Positions 22,840 to 33,149 of a stretch of 64,000 bases of DNA are shown one piece after another; the first letter of the stretch is position 1, and each line of letters opens with the position of its first letter. The notes under the pieces were generated by a model that worked only from the letters and a program-made list of their open reading frames with translations, made no database searches and was not told where the DNA came from. The stretch covers positions 12,902,949-12,966,948 of the forward strand of contig NC_077244.1 of NCBI RefSeq assembly GCF_947179165.1, written 5' to 3'. The position numbers were made by a program, and so were the translations under genes. Origin of the DNA: Solanum dulcamara (lineage: Eukaryota; Streptophyta; Magnoliopsida; Solanales; Solanaceae).

Positions 22840-23976
22840 CTAGGTAGAGTTACCGCCATGTTGACTTGTCCTAGGCCTTAACCCCATTCCCCTCGATGAT
22901 CTTTCAACAGCCTCTCTAGATAAGCCTTTTGTTAGTGGATCCGATATATTATCTCTTGACTTTACGTAGTCAATAGTGATAACACCACTAGAGAGTAGTT
23001 GTCTAACAGTATTGTGTCGCCGTCGAATGTGACACGATTTTCCATTATACATAACATTTCCTGCCCTCCCTATTGCCGCTTGGCTATCACAATGTATACA
23101 TATGGGTGCCAAAGGTTTGGGCCAAAATGGAATATCTTCCAAAAAATTTCGAAGCCATTCAGCTTCTTCACCAGCCTTGTCTAAAGCTATAAATTCAGAC
23201 TCCATTGTAGAGCGGGCGATGCATGTCTGTTTTGATGATTTCCAAGACACTGCTCCTCCACCAACGGTGAAAACATATCCACTTGTGGATTTAACTTCAG
23301 ATGATCCGGTGATCCAGTTTGCATCACTATATCCCTCAATTACTGCGGGATATTTATTATAATGCAAAACATAGTTTTGGGTGTGTTTCAAATACCCCAA
23401 GACTCGTTTCATTGCCATCCAATGAGTTTGATTAGGATTATTCGTGAATCGACTCAACTTGCTAATAGCACATGCTATATCTGGTCGTGTACAATTCATA
23501 ATATACATTAAACTTCCCAAAACTCGTGCATAGTCCAATTGTGAGTCACTTTTACCTTTATTCTTTTGAAGTGCAAAACTTACATCAATTGGAGTTTTTG
23601 CAACATTGAAATTTAAATATTTAAACTTATCAAGTATATTTTCAATATAATGTGATTGTGATAATGCTAGACCTTGTGGAGTTTTATGGATCCTAATTCC
23701 TAAGATTAAGTCAGCAACCCCTAAGTCTTTCATGTCAAATTTGCTAGCAAGCATACGCTTCGTAGCATTTATATTGGCAATGTCTTTACTCATTATCAAC
23801 ATGTCATCAACATATAAACAAACAATGACTTCATGATTTGGAGTATTTTTAATGTAAACACATTTGTCACACTCATTAATCTTAAATCCATTTGCCAACA
23901 TTGTTTGGTCAAATTTTGCATGCCATTGTTTAGGTGCTTGTTTAAGTCCATAAAGTGACTTAACAAGTTTGCACAC
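22840..23976 (-). pseudogene. RT (C-terminal part) and RNase H of inner copia
   Basis: 378 codons in the same frame as the pol piece upstream, separated only by the stop at 24012-24010. The palm motif YVDDMLIM is intact, preceded by [12 protein letters not shown]. RNase H follows with [19 protein letters not shown] residues (ARSTMESEF), CDSQAAIG and the closing [11 protein letters not shown] retrotransposon of this class needs the whole polyprotein, so this part is cut off from protease and integrase by the stop. Confidence 0.92.
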
Positions 23977-24012
23977 TTTCCTTTCTTTACCTGGAACTAT
24001 GAAACCCTCAGG

Positions 24013-26178
24013 TTATTCCATGTAAATTTCTTCCTCCAATTCTCCATTTAAGAAAGCCGTCTTAACATCCGTTTGATGAATTTCAAGACCATATACAGCT
24101 GCAAGTGCCACTAACACCCGAATAGATGTTATTCTTGTTACCGGCGAGTATGTGTCAAAGTAATCAAGACCTTCTTTTTGTCTATAACCTTTGACCACAA
24201 GTCTTGCCTTATATTTATCAATAGTGCCATCAACTTTCATTTTCCTTTTAAATATCCATTTTGATCCTAAAGGTTTATTTCCAGGAGGAAGATCAACCAA
24301 TTCCCATGTATGGTTATTCAAAATTGATTGAATCTCACTATTGATTGCCTCTTTCCAAAATGCTGAATCAGAAGAAGACATTGCAGCTTTAAATGTTTGA
24401 GGCTCATTTTCAAGCAAGAATGTCACAAAATCTGGTCCAAAGGAAGTAGATATCTTTTGACGTTTGCTATGCCTTGGATCCTCTTCGGATGGTTTACTTT
24501 CCTTTTGAACTTCTCTTGGTTGTTTAGATCTTTCACTTGAGGATTCACTTTTAGTTTTATACGGATAAATATTTTCAAAAAATTCAGCATTATCTGATTC
24601 AATTACCGTATTAACATTAATTTCAGGATTGTCCGATTTGTGAACCAAAAATCGACAAGCTTTGCTGTTTGTAGCATAGCCAATAAAAACACAATCCACG
24701 GTCTTTGGTCCGATTTTTACCCTTTTGGGCAAAGGAACTTGGACCTTTGCTAAACACCCCCACACTTTGAAGTATTTCAAGTTGGGTTTTCTTCCTTTCC
24801 ATAGTTCATATGGAATAGTTTGTGTTTTGCTGTGGGGTACTCTGTTGAGTATTCGATTAGCTGTAAGGATAGCTTCCCCCCACAAGTTCTGCGGTAAACC
24901 GGAACTTATTAATAAAGCATTCATCATTTCTTTTAATGTTCGGTTTTTCCTTTCAGCAACTCCATTTGATTGAGGTATGTAGGGGGCAGTAATTTGATGA
25001 ATAATTCCATATTCTAAACATATCTTTTCAAAAGGAGATTCGTATTCTCTACCCCTATCACTTCTAATCATTTTTATCTTTTTATTCAATTGATTTTCTA
25101 CTTCGTTCTTGTATTGCTTAAATGCATCAATTGCTTCATCCTTACTATTAAGCAAATATACATAACAATATCGAGTGCAATCGTCAATAAAAGTTATAAA
25201 ATACTTCTTTCCACCACGAGTTGGTGTAGACTTCATATCACAAATGTCTGTGTGAATCAATTCTAAGGGACTAGAATTCCGTTCAATAGATTTATAAGGA
25301 TGCTTAGCATACTTAGATTCAACACATACTTGACATTTTGATTTATTGCAATCAAAGTTAGGCAATATATTTAAATTAATCAGTTTTCGCAAGGTTTTAT
25401 GATTGACATGTCCTAAACGTGAATGCCATAAATTATTTGACTCAAGTAAGTAAGAAGAAGCTTGAACTTTATTATCATCAACAACCATTACATTTAGTTT
25501 GAAAAGACCCTCAGTGAGGTAGCCTTTTCCTAGATACATTTCATTCTTACTGACAACTACTTTGTCTGAAACTAGAACACACTTGAATCCATTCTTGATA
25601 AGAAGGCCGGCAGACACCAAATTCTTTCGCATTTCTGGAACATGATACACTTTGTTCAGCATCACCACCTTGCCGGATGTCATTTTCAGAAATACTCTCC
25701 CATATCCTTCAATCTTTGCAGTTGCAGAATTTCCCATATAGATCGTCGCATCAGGTGCTGCAGGGGAATAAGTAGAGAAGGCTTCTCGGACTGCACACAC
25801 ATGCGAAGTAGCTCCCGAATCAAGCCACCATTCTTTGGGATTACCTACTAGGTTGCATTCTGATAGCATTGCACACAGATCATCAATACCTTCTTTATTT
25901 TCCACCATATTGGCTTGTCCCTTTCTCTTGTCCTTTTTCGGAAGACGACAATCTGGAGCTTTGTGTCCAACTTTCCCACAATTATAACAATTGCCCTTGA
26001 ACTTTTTCTTGTTCTGCTCCTGATTCTTTCCAAAAGGTTGCTTCCTTTTCTTATTCTTTGGAGCAGCATCTTCAACGATGTTCGCTCCCATAATTGCTGA
26101 ATTTCCACGCAACTTCTTTTCTGCTGTTTTGTTATCTTCCTCAATCTTGAGACGAATCACAAGATCTTCCAACTTCAT
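24013..26178 (-). pseudogene. Gag C-terminus, protease, integrase and RT start of inner copia
   Basis: 721 open codons. A CCHC knuckle (C64, C67, H72, C77) is followed by the protease site WWLDSGATSH (Asp 120), the pre-integrase HSRLGHVNH block, and an integrase core with HTDICDM, RSDRGREY and NGVAERKN, so all three catalytic acidic residues are kept. RT begins at NHTWELVDLPPG and runs to a stop at 24012-24010, where a Gln codon is expected. The frame upstream of this ATG is part of gag and is cut by a stop at 26220-26218. Confidence 0.92.
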
Positions 26179-26761
26179 TTCCTTACGCTTGTGCTTTAGA
26201 TAATTTTTGAAATCTCTTCACGAAGGAGGTAATTTTTCTATCATCGCAGCCACTTGAAATGCTTCATTAACTACCATGCCTTCAGCAATAAGGTCATGAA
26301 AAATAAGTTGTAGTTCTTGAACTTGGGTTCCAACAGTTCTGCTATCTATCATTTTATAGTCTAGGAACTTAGCAACCACAAATTTTTTTCAAGCATGCGT
26401 CTTCAGTCTTGTACTTCTTCTCAAGTGCATCCCATAATTCTTTAGAAGTTTTCACAGCACTATAGACATTGTACAAATCATCATCCAAAGCACTTAGGAT
26501 GTAGCCCTTGCATAGAAAATCTGCCTGTGTCCATGCCTCAGTAATCATAAATTTTTCATTGGCCGGCATATCAACAACGGGCACAGGAGGATCTTCGTTA
26601 GTGAACTTCTGCATACCAAGAGTGGTAAGCCAAAAGAACACCCTTTGCTGCCATCCTTTGAAGTTGGCTCCAGAAAATTTTCCTAGTTTTTCTGCCGGTG
26701 GCACAGAAGTGCGGCTTGCTGCAGCAACAGTCGCAGAAGTAGTAGCAGTATCACTTGTCAT
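26179..26761 (-). pseudogene. Gag of inner copia, frameshifted
   Basis: The start MTSDTATTSATV is followed by a copia gag core (KFSGANFKGWQQRVFFWL, SALDDDLYNVY, KELWDALEKKY). The frame is lost at an A-run near 26385 (minus strand), after which capsid-like sequence continues in a second frame (KFLDYKMIDSRTVG) to a TGA at 26220-26218, where Trp is expected. Beyond it the pol piece continues in frame. Confidence 0.88.
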
Positions 26762-27013
26762 TTCTTTTCACTGTCAAAATAGACAAACTGTCTTAATATT
26801 TCAGAATATCAGACCTTTTAAAAAAACAACGACGAAGTTTTTATACTCTTCAAATCGTTGTACAAGTATGAACTTTAATATTCCAATGAAGTTTTTATAT
26901 TCTTCAAATCAGAATATTTATTTCATACGGAGTAGAAAACCACACAGATTTTAGTCTCCAAAGACAGAATACAGTTTGGTTAGAAAACAATAATAATATA
27001 ATTTCCTTAAGAT

Positions 27014-27726
27014 TGTTAGTAAACTGTATTGTAAATATTAAAACCAGTAACAACAAGTAAAGGTAATAAAACACAGAATCTGGAAAAATTAATGCAGAAA
27101 CAGAATCGAGCCCACTGAATGCACAGTGTGTCCTTAAGGAAATTATTCCCCTCAAAGTACCCGAGGTTTTGGAATTTTTCCTCCCAGGATAGAACGATTT
27201 ACTCACCAAAGTAGAGGTACTGCAAATCTTTGATGACAGCGAACCACTTGAAGGATGTATATCACACGATTTTAGGAAGTGCAGAAAGAAGAAGAAGAAG
27301 ATGGTATGTTCAGAATTTCGTATGGAAAATTCTGAAGATTTTACAGATATATATAGACTGTTTATACCTTTTCAGAAATCCAAATCCAAATCCAAATCCA
27401 AATCCAAATCCGAAGCCGAAGCCAAATCCATTGACCAAATCCAAATCCGAAGCCGTAGCCGTAGCCGTAGCCGTAGCCGTAGCCGTAGCCGAAGCCGAAG
27501 CCGAAGCCGAGCCGAGCGAGCGACGACGACGACGGCGCGAGGGGAGACCCTCTTCTTGACCCTTTAGCAACATGAAGGAGTGCTTCTATTTTTAAATAGG
27601 AGACTTTTCATTTCCACCACCTATGTGGGACCAAAGCTTATTTAATAAAATAAGAGAGAACATATCATTTCCTCTCCACTTCTTTTTCCCTCAATTTCCC
27701 ATTCAATCTATCAATTAAACCCAACA
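27014..27726 (-). repeat. 5' LTR of inner copia (713 bp)
   Basis: It matches the 3' LTR at both ends but lacks the block equivalent to about 21687-21935. Its hexamer array (27377-27510) is arranged differently. A TATA-like stretch lies on the minus strand at about 27360-27346. The LTR end ACTAACA is followed by ATCTTAAGGAAATTAT rather than a TGG-type primer site. Confidence 0.9.
27377..27510. repeat. Hexanucleotide array in inner copia 5' LTR
   Basis: AAATCC, GAAGCC and GTAGCC units as in the partner LTR, but interrupted by a second AAATCC-CATTGACC block and with more GTAGCC copies. Confidence 0.9.
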
Positions 27727-27731
27727 CTTGT

Positions 27732-28500
27732 CCCATTTCCCTCTAAAAAGAAAGCTTTGCCTTCAAAATTGGTCTATAAGACCAAATTGAATTCTGATGG
27801 GTCCTTAGAGAGACTGAAAGCTCGATTGGTAATTTGAGGTGATATACAAGAAGAAGGTGTCGACTTCACTGAAACTTTTAGTCAAGTGGTCAAAATTACC
27901 ACCATCAGATGTGTGCTTGCAATAGCCATTAAAAAGGTTGGGGACTCTATCAATTGGATGTTAATAATGCATTTATTAATGGGGATTTAGATGAAGAAGT
28001 TTATATGAGATTACCGTCTGGATTGCAAGTGACTGATCCTACACTTATGTATCGATTGAAGAAATCTCTATATGGTCTTCGACAAGCATCTCGCTAGTGG
28101 TATTCAAGATTAACATCAGCTTTAAGTTACAAAGAATTTCATCATTCTTTAAATGATTATTCATTATTTTATAAGTATCATTATTCTTTCATTTCCATTA
28201 TAGCACTTTATGTGGACGACATATTGCTTATAGGAAACAACAAAGAGGAACTCGATGATTTAAAGATTTTTCTAGATAATGAATTCAAAATAAAGGATTT
28301 GGGTGACTTACACTATTTCTTAGGGATTGAAGTTATCCGTGAACCTCAGGGATTGATTCTAAGTCAAAGAAAATTTATTTTAGAGTTGTTGAATGAGTAT
28401 AACTGCCATGATTTGAGCCTGCCACATCTCCTCTTGATCCCACAATCAAATTGTCAGCTGAAATGGACACTCCCATTCTAGATGCATCTTTATATCGATG
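27732..28500 (+). pseudogene. Reverse transcriptase of outer copia
   Basis: Continues the frame broken at 21330. Blocks seen: KLNSDGSLERLKARLVI, then TGA at 27835-27837, then [11 protein letters not shown], a frameshift near 27935, [28 protein letters not shown], then TAG at 28095-28097. The palm motif YVDDILLIGNN at about 28211-28243 is intact. The domain ends in LGIEVIREPQGLILSQRKF. Both stops look like single transitions from Arg and Gln codons. Confidence 0.85.
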
Positions 28501-29164
28501 ATAGATTGGTCAACTGAACTTCTTGACGCACACTAGATCAGTCTCTGTCCAATATTTGAGTCAATATATGAATAAGCCACACCATGGCCATATGAGTGTG
28601 GCAAAACACGTGCCTCGCTACTTGCTCGTAGACCCTGGTCTAGGGATTTTCCTCAATAACTCTCCTTCATTTCAATTGCTCGTCTTTTATGATTCTGATG
28701 GGCTACGTGCCAAGATACTAGATGATCCGTTAGTGGTTTTTTTTTATCAGTTTGGGAGGAAGTCTTATTTCTTGGAAGACCAAGAAACAACCTTCCATTT
28801 CCCTCTCATCAGCCGAAGCTGAGTATAGATCGATGAGAAGGGTTGTTGTAGAGCTAACTTGGCTTGTTCGTCTTCTTTACGGTATATCCCTCAAACCCAC
28901 ACTTCCAATTTCAGTCAAATCGGACAGCCAAGCAGCAATACACAAAGCTAAAAATCCCGTCTTTCATGAGTGGATGAAGCATGTCAACAACATTGATTGT
29001 CACTTCGTCCGCCAACAATACTTAAATGGCCTAATTTCTTTATCCTTCATTCCTTCTTCTTCTCAAGTAGCAGATTTGTTCACTAAACCCCATCCTAGAC
29101 CTTCTCATCATTTTCTTTTACACAAGCTGGGGGTTCGTACCTCACCCTCCAACTTGAAGAGGGG
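28501..29164 (+). pseudogene. RNase H of outer copia and 3' untranslated end
   Basis: Frame pieces carry SVQYLSQYMNKPH (the block before RNase H), then SLISWKTKKQPSISLSSAEAEY-type sequence with the catalytic Glu region, SDSQAAIHKAKNPVFHE and VADLFTKP, the closing copia RNase H motif. A frame change occurs near 28750. The purine run GAAGAGGGGTAA just before the LTR is the polypurine tract. Confidence 0.85.
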
Positions 29165-29518
29165 TAATGGAATACAAAGTGAAAATGGTGATACAAGAAA
29201 GATTGAAGATGGCAGTAGAAAAGAAGGAGGAGGAAAGTGTTCAAACACACCAAGATGACACGTGGAAAATAGAGTCATGCCTCACATGAAATTTTCTATA
29301 AGCTTCTTATTTTCCTTGTAGAAAAACAGATTTTATTTACATTGTTATTTCTATTTTTGTAAATAATAGTTTGTTACAAATAGTCTAATAAGCATAGGAC
29401 ACATAGGCAGTTTGTTAGGAGTAGGATTCTCTTCATTCCTATATATACATGTACAGTGACAACGAGTAATACACAAAAAATTCAGCTCAACATAATTTCG
29501 TCTTCTTACTTGTTTTCA
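29165..29518 (+). repeat. 3' LTR of outer copia
   Basis: Matches 17250-17603 over its full 354 bp with few differences, ending TTGTTTTCA, then target duplication GTTTT. Confidence 0.9.
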
Positions 29519-29523
29519 GTTTT

Positions 29524-30111
29524 CATCTGCCAAGTAATTTTTTTAAAAAAAAATCATTCTATGCCTTCAACCATTTGGTATTACCTGAATCAGCTCGGTC
29601 GTTCCTCGATACTACTACCACTTCGACTTTGGACTCGCCTTCTTTATATTAAGAATATACATCAAAAACAACAATTCTAATTTTTTCCATATGTTGATAA
29701 ATCAGCCAATGCTATTTCTTTCAGTTACCCAATAGTTGGAGTCTTACGAACAGCAGTACAATGTCCTCCTTACTTTTACTCCACTTATTCTATAAGGGTT
29801 CGACAACATATGCTTTTAGGCAGCAACTAGGATGGCAGAAATCTAATCGCTACTGTGAGCTGCACTTTGACTGTTTCTATTGTGAAGTTGACATTATCAA
29901 ATGATGGGTTTCATTGATTATGATAGCTACGTGTCTTGGAAGTTATTTGGTTAGGCTGTTCTGGTGTACAATTAAGGTTCTCGCAGCTACACCAAAGCTT
30001 CTGTACTTTGTCAATTTGTATAGTTGCCTTAATTCACTTAGTTAATTAGCTTTCTCCAACAGACTTCATTCTGATAATTTGGTTACTCCTCGCGCAACTC
30101 TTCGCAGCGCA
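29524..30111. other. Unassigned sequence upstream of RPA-like exons
   Basis: No repeat ends or coding frame recognised. By position it should be promoter or leader intron of the RPA-like locus. An acceptor-like site or transcription start cannot be fixed from sequence alone. Confidence 0.3.
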
Positions 30112-33100
30112 ATGGAACACAAGCTTATTACCGAGGCAATTACGTCAAGGCTTATAGACTGGACGTGCAAGATTCAGGTAGTCGATAAGTATCACCCCCG
30201 GGAGAGCAAAGATCATACTGTTCACTTCCAAATTATAAATTGCGCAAGATGAAAATGTACATTGGCTTCTACCATTGTTGAACAACGAGCGTGCCCACCA
30301 TGTATAGATATATTAAGCACCTCATCTATTTTATTCAATTGCAGGAACAACAGATTTCTATCGTCTTGTACGGTGACGACATTCGTAGGTTTCATCATCT
30401 CTTCACCCCTTTTGAGACATATTTGGTGTCTGGTGCTAAGGTTAGGGAGCCATGAGCTTATTCAGCGCGAGTCAATAACTTTGAATGGGTTGTCGATAGG
30501 TATACAACTATTGAGCATGTTACAGTAAAGGATAGCCAAGAGGCGCCACTGCCTCCAACAAACTTAAATGCATTTTCTTTTTTTGGATCTCGACCACAAA
30601 CCGCTAGGTGTTGAATTTGGTAAGCTTTCCACTGCGATCTTCTCCTCTTTTCTCTGTCAATTTAGTACATGTTACCGAACAGACTGCATAATATCATCTT
30701 ACTATTATTGAGAACAGACTTGCTAGCAGTGGTCGCAAATTGCAGCGCAATGCAATATACCACCAGCCAAACTAAGCGATACCGGAAAGCCATCGTTATG
30801 GACCAAAAGTAAGTCATTCAAATTCAATCTAACTAAGAGTCTCTGCATTTGCAGTCCATATGTTATATATGACCTAACTTTGACCATTTCTATTCATCTC
30901 AAAAAAGTGTTACATATACATGCTTCGGTTTTTAGCATATCAAAGAATAGAAGTGCTTTCTTCCATTACCAAAATATAAACAAATAGTATACACTTAGTT
31001 AACATTTTTGCTTCTGCATGTTTTACAATATTCGCTCCAAAACAATTTTCCCCATGCTCCTATTGTTCAGCCAGAAACCTTTCATGTTTACAATATGGGA
31101 AGAGCTGGCCGATAATGAGGGAGGTGAATTATTACGACGGCTGCATGAACACCCTGTTATTCTTGCGAAACGAGTAGTTGTTACCGAGTACCGCCGTGGT
31201 ATGATCATAACTTTTTAATTTCCTCTTTTATTTCCTTTTCCCACCTTACCTACCATTTATCTATCAATATAATTTATACACACAGCTCGAAGGTTTGCAA
31301 CAAGATACAACTCCACAATTTTCATCAATCCATTGTACGTGCAGGCTACTACATTAATGAATTGGTATGATCTACACCTATATACGAAAAAAGACTCATG
31401 CCATTTACCCTCGGCTCTTATAGGTCCAAGGAGAATGAACACATGCTACTGGTCTATTGAAGATGAAAAAAAGACTCATGCCATTTAACATCGACTCTTA
31501 CATGTCCAAGGAGAATGAATACATGCTATTGGCCTACATTTTACTAAGCCCCTCGGCTTCACCATCGTCCCTAAATCTTGCATTTGTTGAAGATGAAACT
31601 ATGCCTATCTCCGCCATTCCTTCCCTGTCATCTATGTTAAATAACATCTCTCTGTTTAGCATAATCAAATTCTAGCTCCATATTGACGTTTTCCATAACA
31701 ATATTTTCCATATGATATTGTTCTGTGTTCCTGTTGCAGGTTCAAACCTTCTTTGTTGAAGCCAAAGTATCATTACTCGATCATTTTCAATCATATTACA
31801 TGCTTGCGTGCTCAGGTTGCAATCATTTTGTTCGCACTAAAGCCCGAAGAAAGGTCCAATGCCTACATTATAGCATCCAAGATATGTTAGTCCCAAGGTA
31901 ATACCACCTTCTCTTTAGACCATGTTAAATTCTGCACACAATAAAAATCAAACTTTTACTTATGTTGTATTCCCTGCTTATCTACTCAACGGCCAGTATT
32001 ACAGTAAACTCAGGAAAATAGAATATTTGGTTAGCTTGTCCATACAAATTTCCTTTTCTTCACTTCACATTTCCAGTTAAAAAACCATAGGCCTTTGGCC
32101 CATTATTTCTCCTTCTATATATCACATCTATATATCAGCTTTCAACTTTGGCTTCCAACACATGTAGCAGCTTCCTTTATTCCATATGGAAGCTTTGCGC
32201 CACTGACTCAAAAAGAATGTTTCGTTCACAAAAGGGGTAAAAATTAATGACTAATCATAACGAGACCTTGCAAAATATTAAACAAATTATTTCATACCTC
32301 AAATTCATACCATGCCACATAGAAAGACAAACAATATATATATATATACACACGTAGTACCACTGCCAAATAGAATTGCTTTACAGAAGCTTGTTATCAT
32401 AAATCATCGTTGGGTTAATCTTATGAATGCTTGGTTTCATCATATACCGTAACATATTACATTCGGTAAGACTCATTTCAGCTTATTTCCATCATAAACT
32501 GTAACATGTTACAATCAGTGGTACTCATTTCTACACCTATCCATTTACAAGCATTTTTATCATATATAATAACTTATCTTCGCTCATGTTTTCACCGTAG
32601 ATGTTACTTCGAACTTGACATTACCGACGATAGCGGTACATTTACAGCAACAACCTCAAAAATGTTAGCTGAAAACATGTTGTCCATGACAGCCAAACAA
32701 ATATATGAGACTGTCACTACAAAGGTGAATGCACATATATATAGCGCTACCAAAAAAAAAAACCCTAATCTCCCCACTTCCTTCTCATCAATCTGTTTTT
32801 TTTTTTTTTTGGAAATTTTCCTCAGAATGAACCGCTGCCTATCGCCCATGTCAACCGCCAATTTGGTCATATGCTTTTCAAGATTCAGTTGCAAAAGCCA
32901 CCATTCAGAATTCCAAACGAAAAGGCTGACACGTTGGCTGTCGCATCTTCCACTGAAAAGGAACACAACTTTTTGGAACATTGCCACCATCTATGTTTTT
33001 GGGCGAAGGAAGTAAAAAGCAAAAAATCGAACCGCTCACTCCTAAAAAAAAACAGTGAAGGCTACAAGCATAAACTACAACTTTACATTTTTAAGGTAAC

Positions 33101-33149
33101 ATATGTAATATGTTTCAGTGTCCTACAATATATATTTCTTCTTGCATAG
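30112..33149 (+). pseudogene. RPA70-like (replication protein A large subunit family) pseudogene, nine exons
   Basis: Exons inferred from splice signals and phase: 30112-30256, 30345-30619, 30718-30808, 31071-31198, 31286-31364, 31424-31635, 31740-31897, 32601-32724, 32826-33149. They encode consecutive OB-fold blocks of a single-stranded-DNA-binding RPA1-like protein: DWTCKIQVVDKYHPRES, VLYGDDIRRFHHLFTPFETY, FTIWEELADNEGGELL, FATRYNSTIFINP, a zinc-ribbon part with CSGCNHF, and CYFELDITDDSGTFTAT. Damage: a one-base shift before QDEN in exon 1, TGA at 30453-30455, a shift near 30585 in a T-run, and an 80-bp duplication in exon 6. The fourth zinc ligand reads Tyr (QCLHY). RPA binds single-stranded DNA in replication and repair. 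Plant Helitrons can also carry RPA-like genes, so the locus could be host or Helitron-derived; no Rep/helicase is in the window. Confidence 0.8.
31387..31546. repeat. 80-bp tandem duplication in RPA-like exon 6
   Basis: Two copies offset by exactly 80 bp, each starting A-rich then AAGACTCATGCCATTTA and including TCCAAGGAGAATGAA. The first copy keeps an acceptor (TTATAG/G) but meets a stop soon after (LLVY then TGA). The second has lost the AG but is open to the exon end. Confidence 0.85.

Larger units (their letters stand above)
21326..27731 (-). mobile_element. Inner Ty1/copia element, minus strand, nested in outer copia
   Basis: It spans 21331-27726 and is flanked by CTTGT (21326-21330 and 27727-27731). 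Removing it rejoins the outer RT reading frame exactly (TWELV followed by PFPSKK), which proves the nesting order. In minus orientation: 5' LTR 27726-27014, gag 26761-26179, pol 26178-22840, polypurine tract 22266-22256, 3' LTR 22255-21331. It has one frameshift and two stops in otherwise complete gag-pol. No tRNA-type primer site follows the 5' LTR. Confidence 0.92.
17245..29523 (+). mobile_element. Outer Ty1/copia element with TA...CA termini, nested with two insertions
   Basis: The LTRs at 17250-17603 and 29165-29518 are 354 bp each and nearly identical. The 5-bp repeat GTTTT flanks the element (17245-17249 and 29519-29523). That duplication fits only if the LTR starts TAATGG rather than TGG, giving TA...CA ends. 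The order primer site, gag, protease, integrase, RT, RNase H is Ty1/copia. Coding is broken by stops and frameshifts. The element is split by a hAT MITE and a second copia, which account for about 7 of its 12.3 kb. Confidence 0.9.

Noticed and set aside
27230..27573. Overlapping frames with Ser-Lys, Arg-Ser, Ala-Glu and Gly-Phe dipeptide repeats, like SR-rich proteins
   Set aside because: They are all translations of the LTR hexamer array in different frames; the same happens at 21914-22102.
32604..32990. Minus 128-codon frame over the RPA-like exons
   Set aside because: Shadow of exons 8-9, which read as RPA on the plus strand with proper splice sites.
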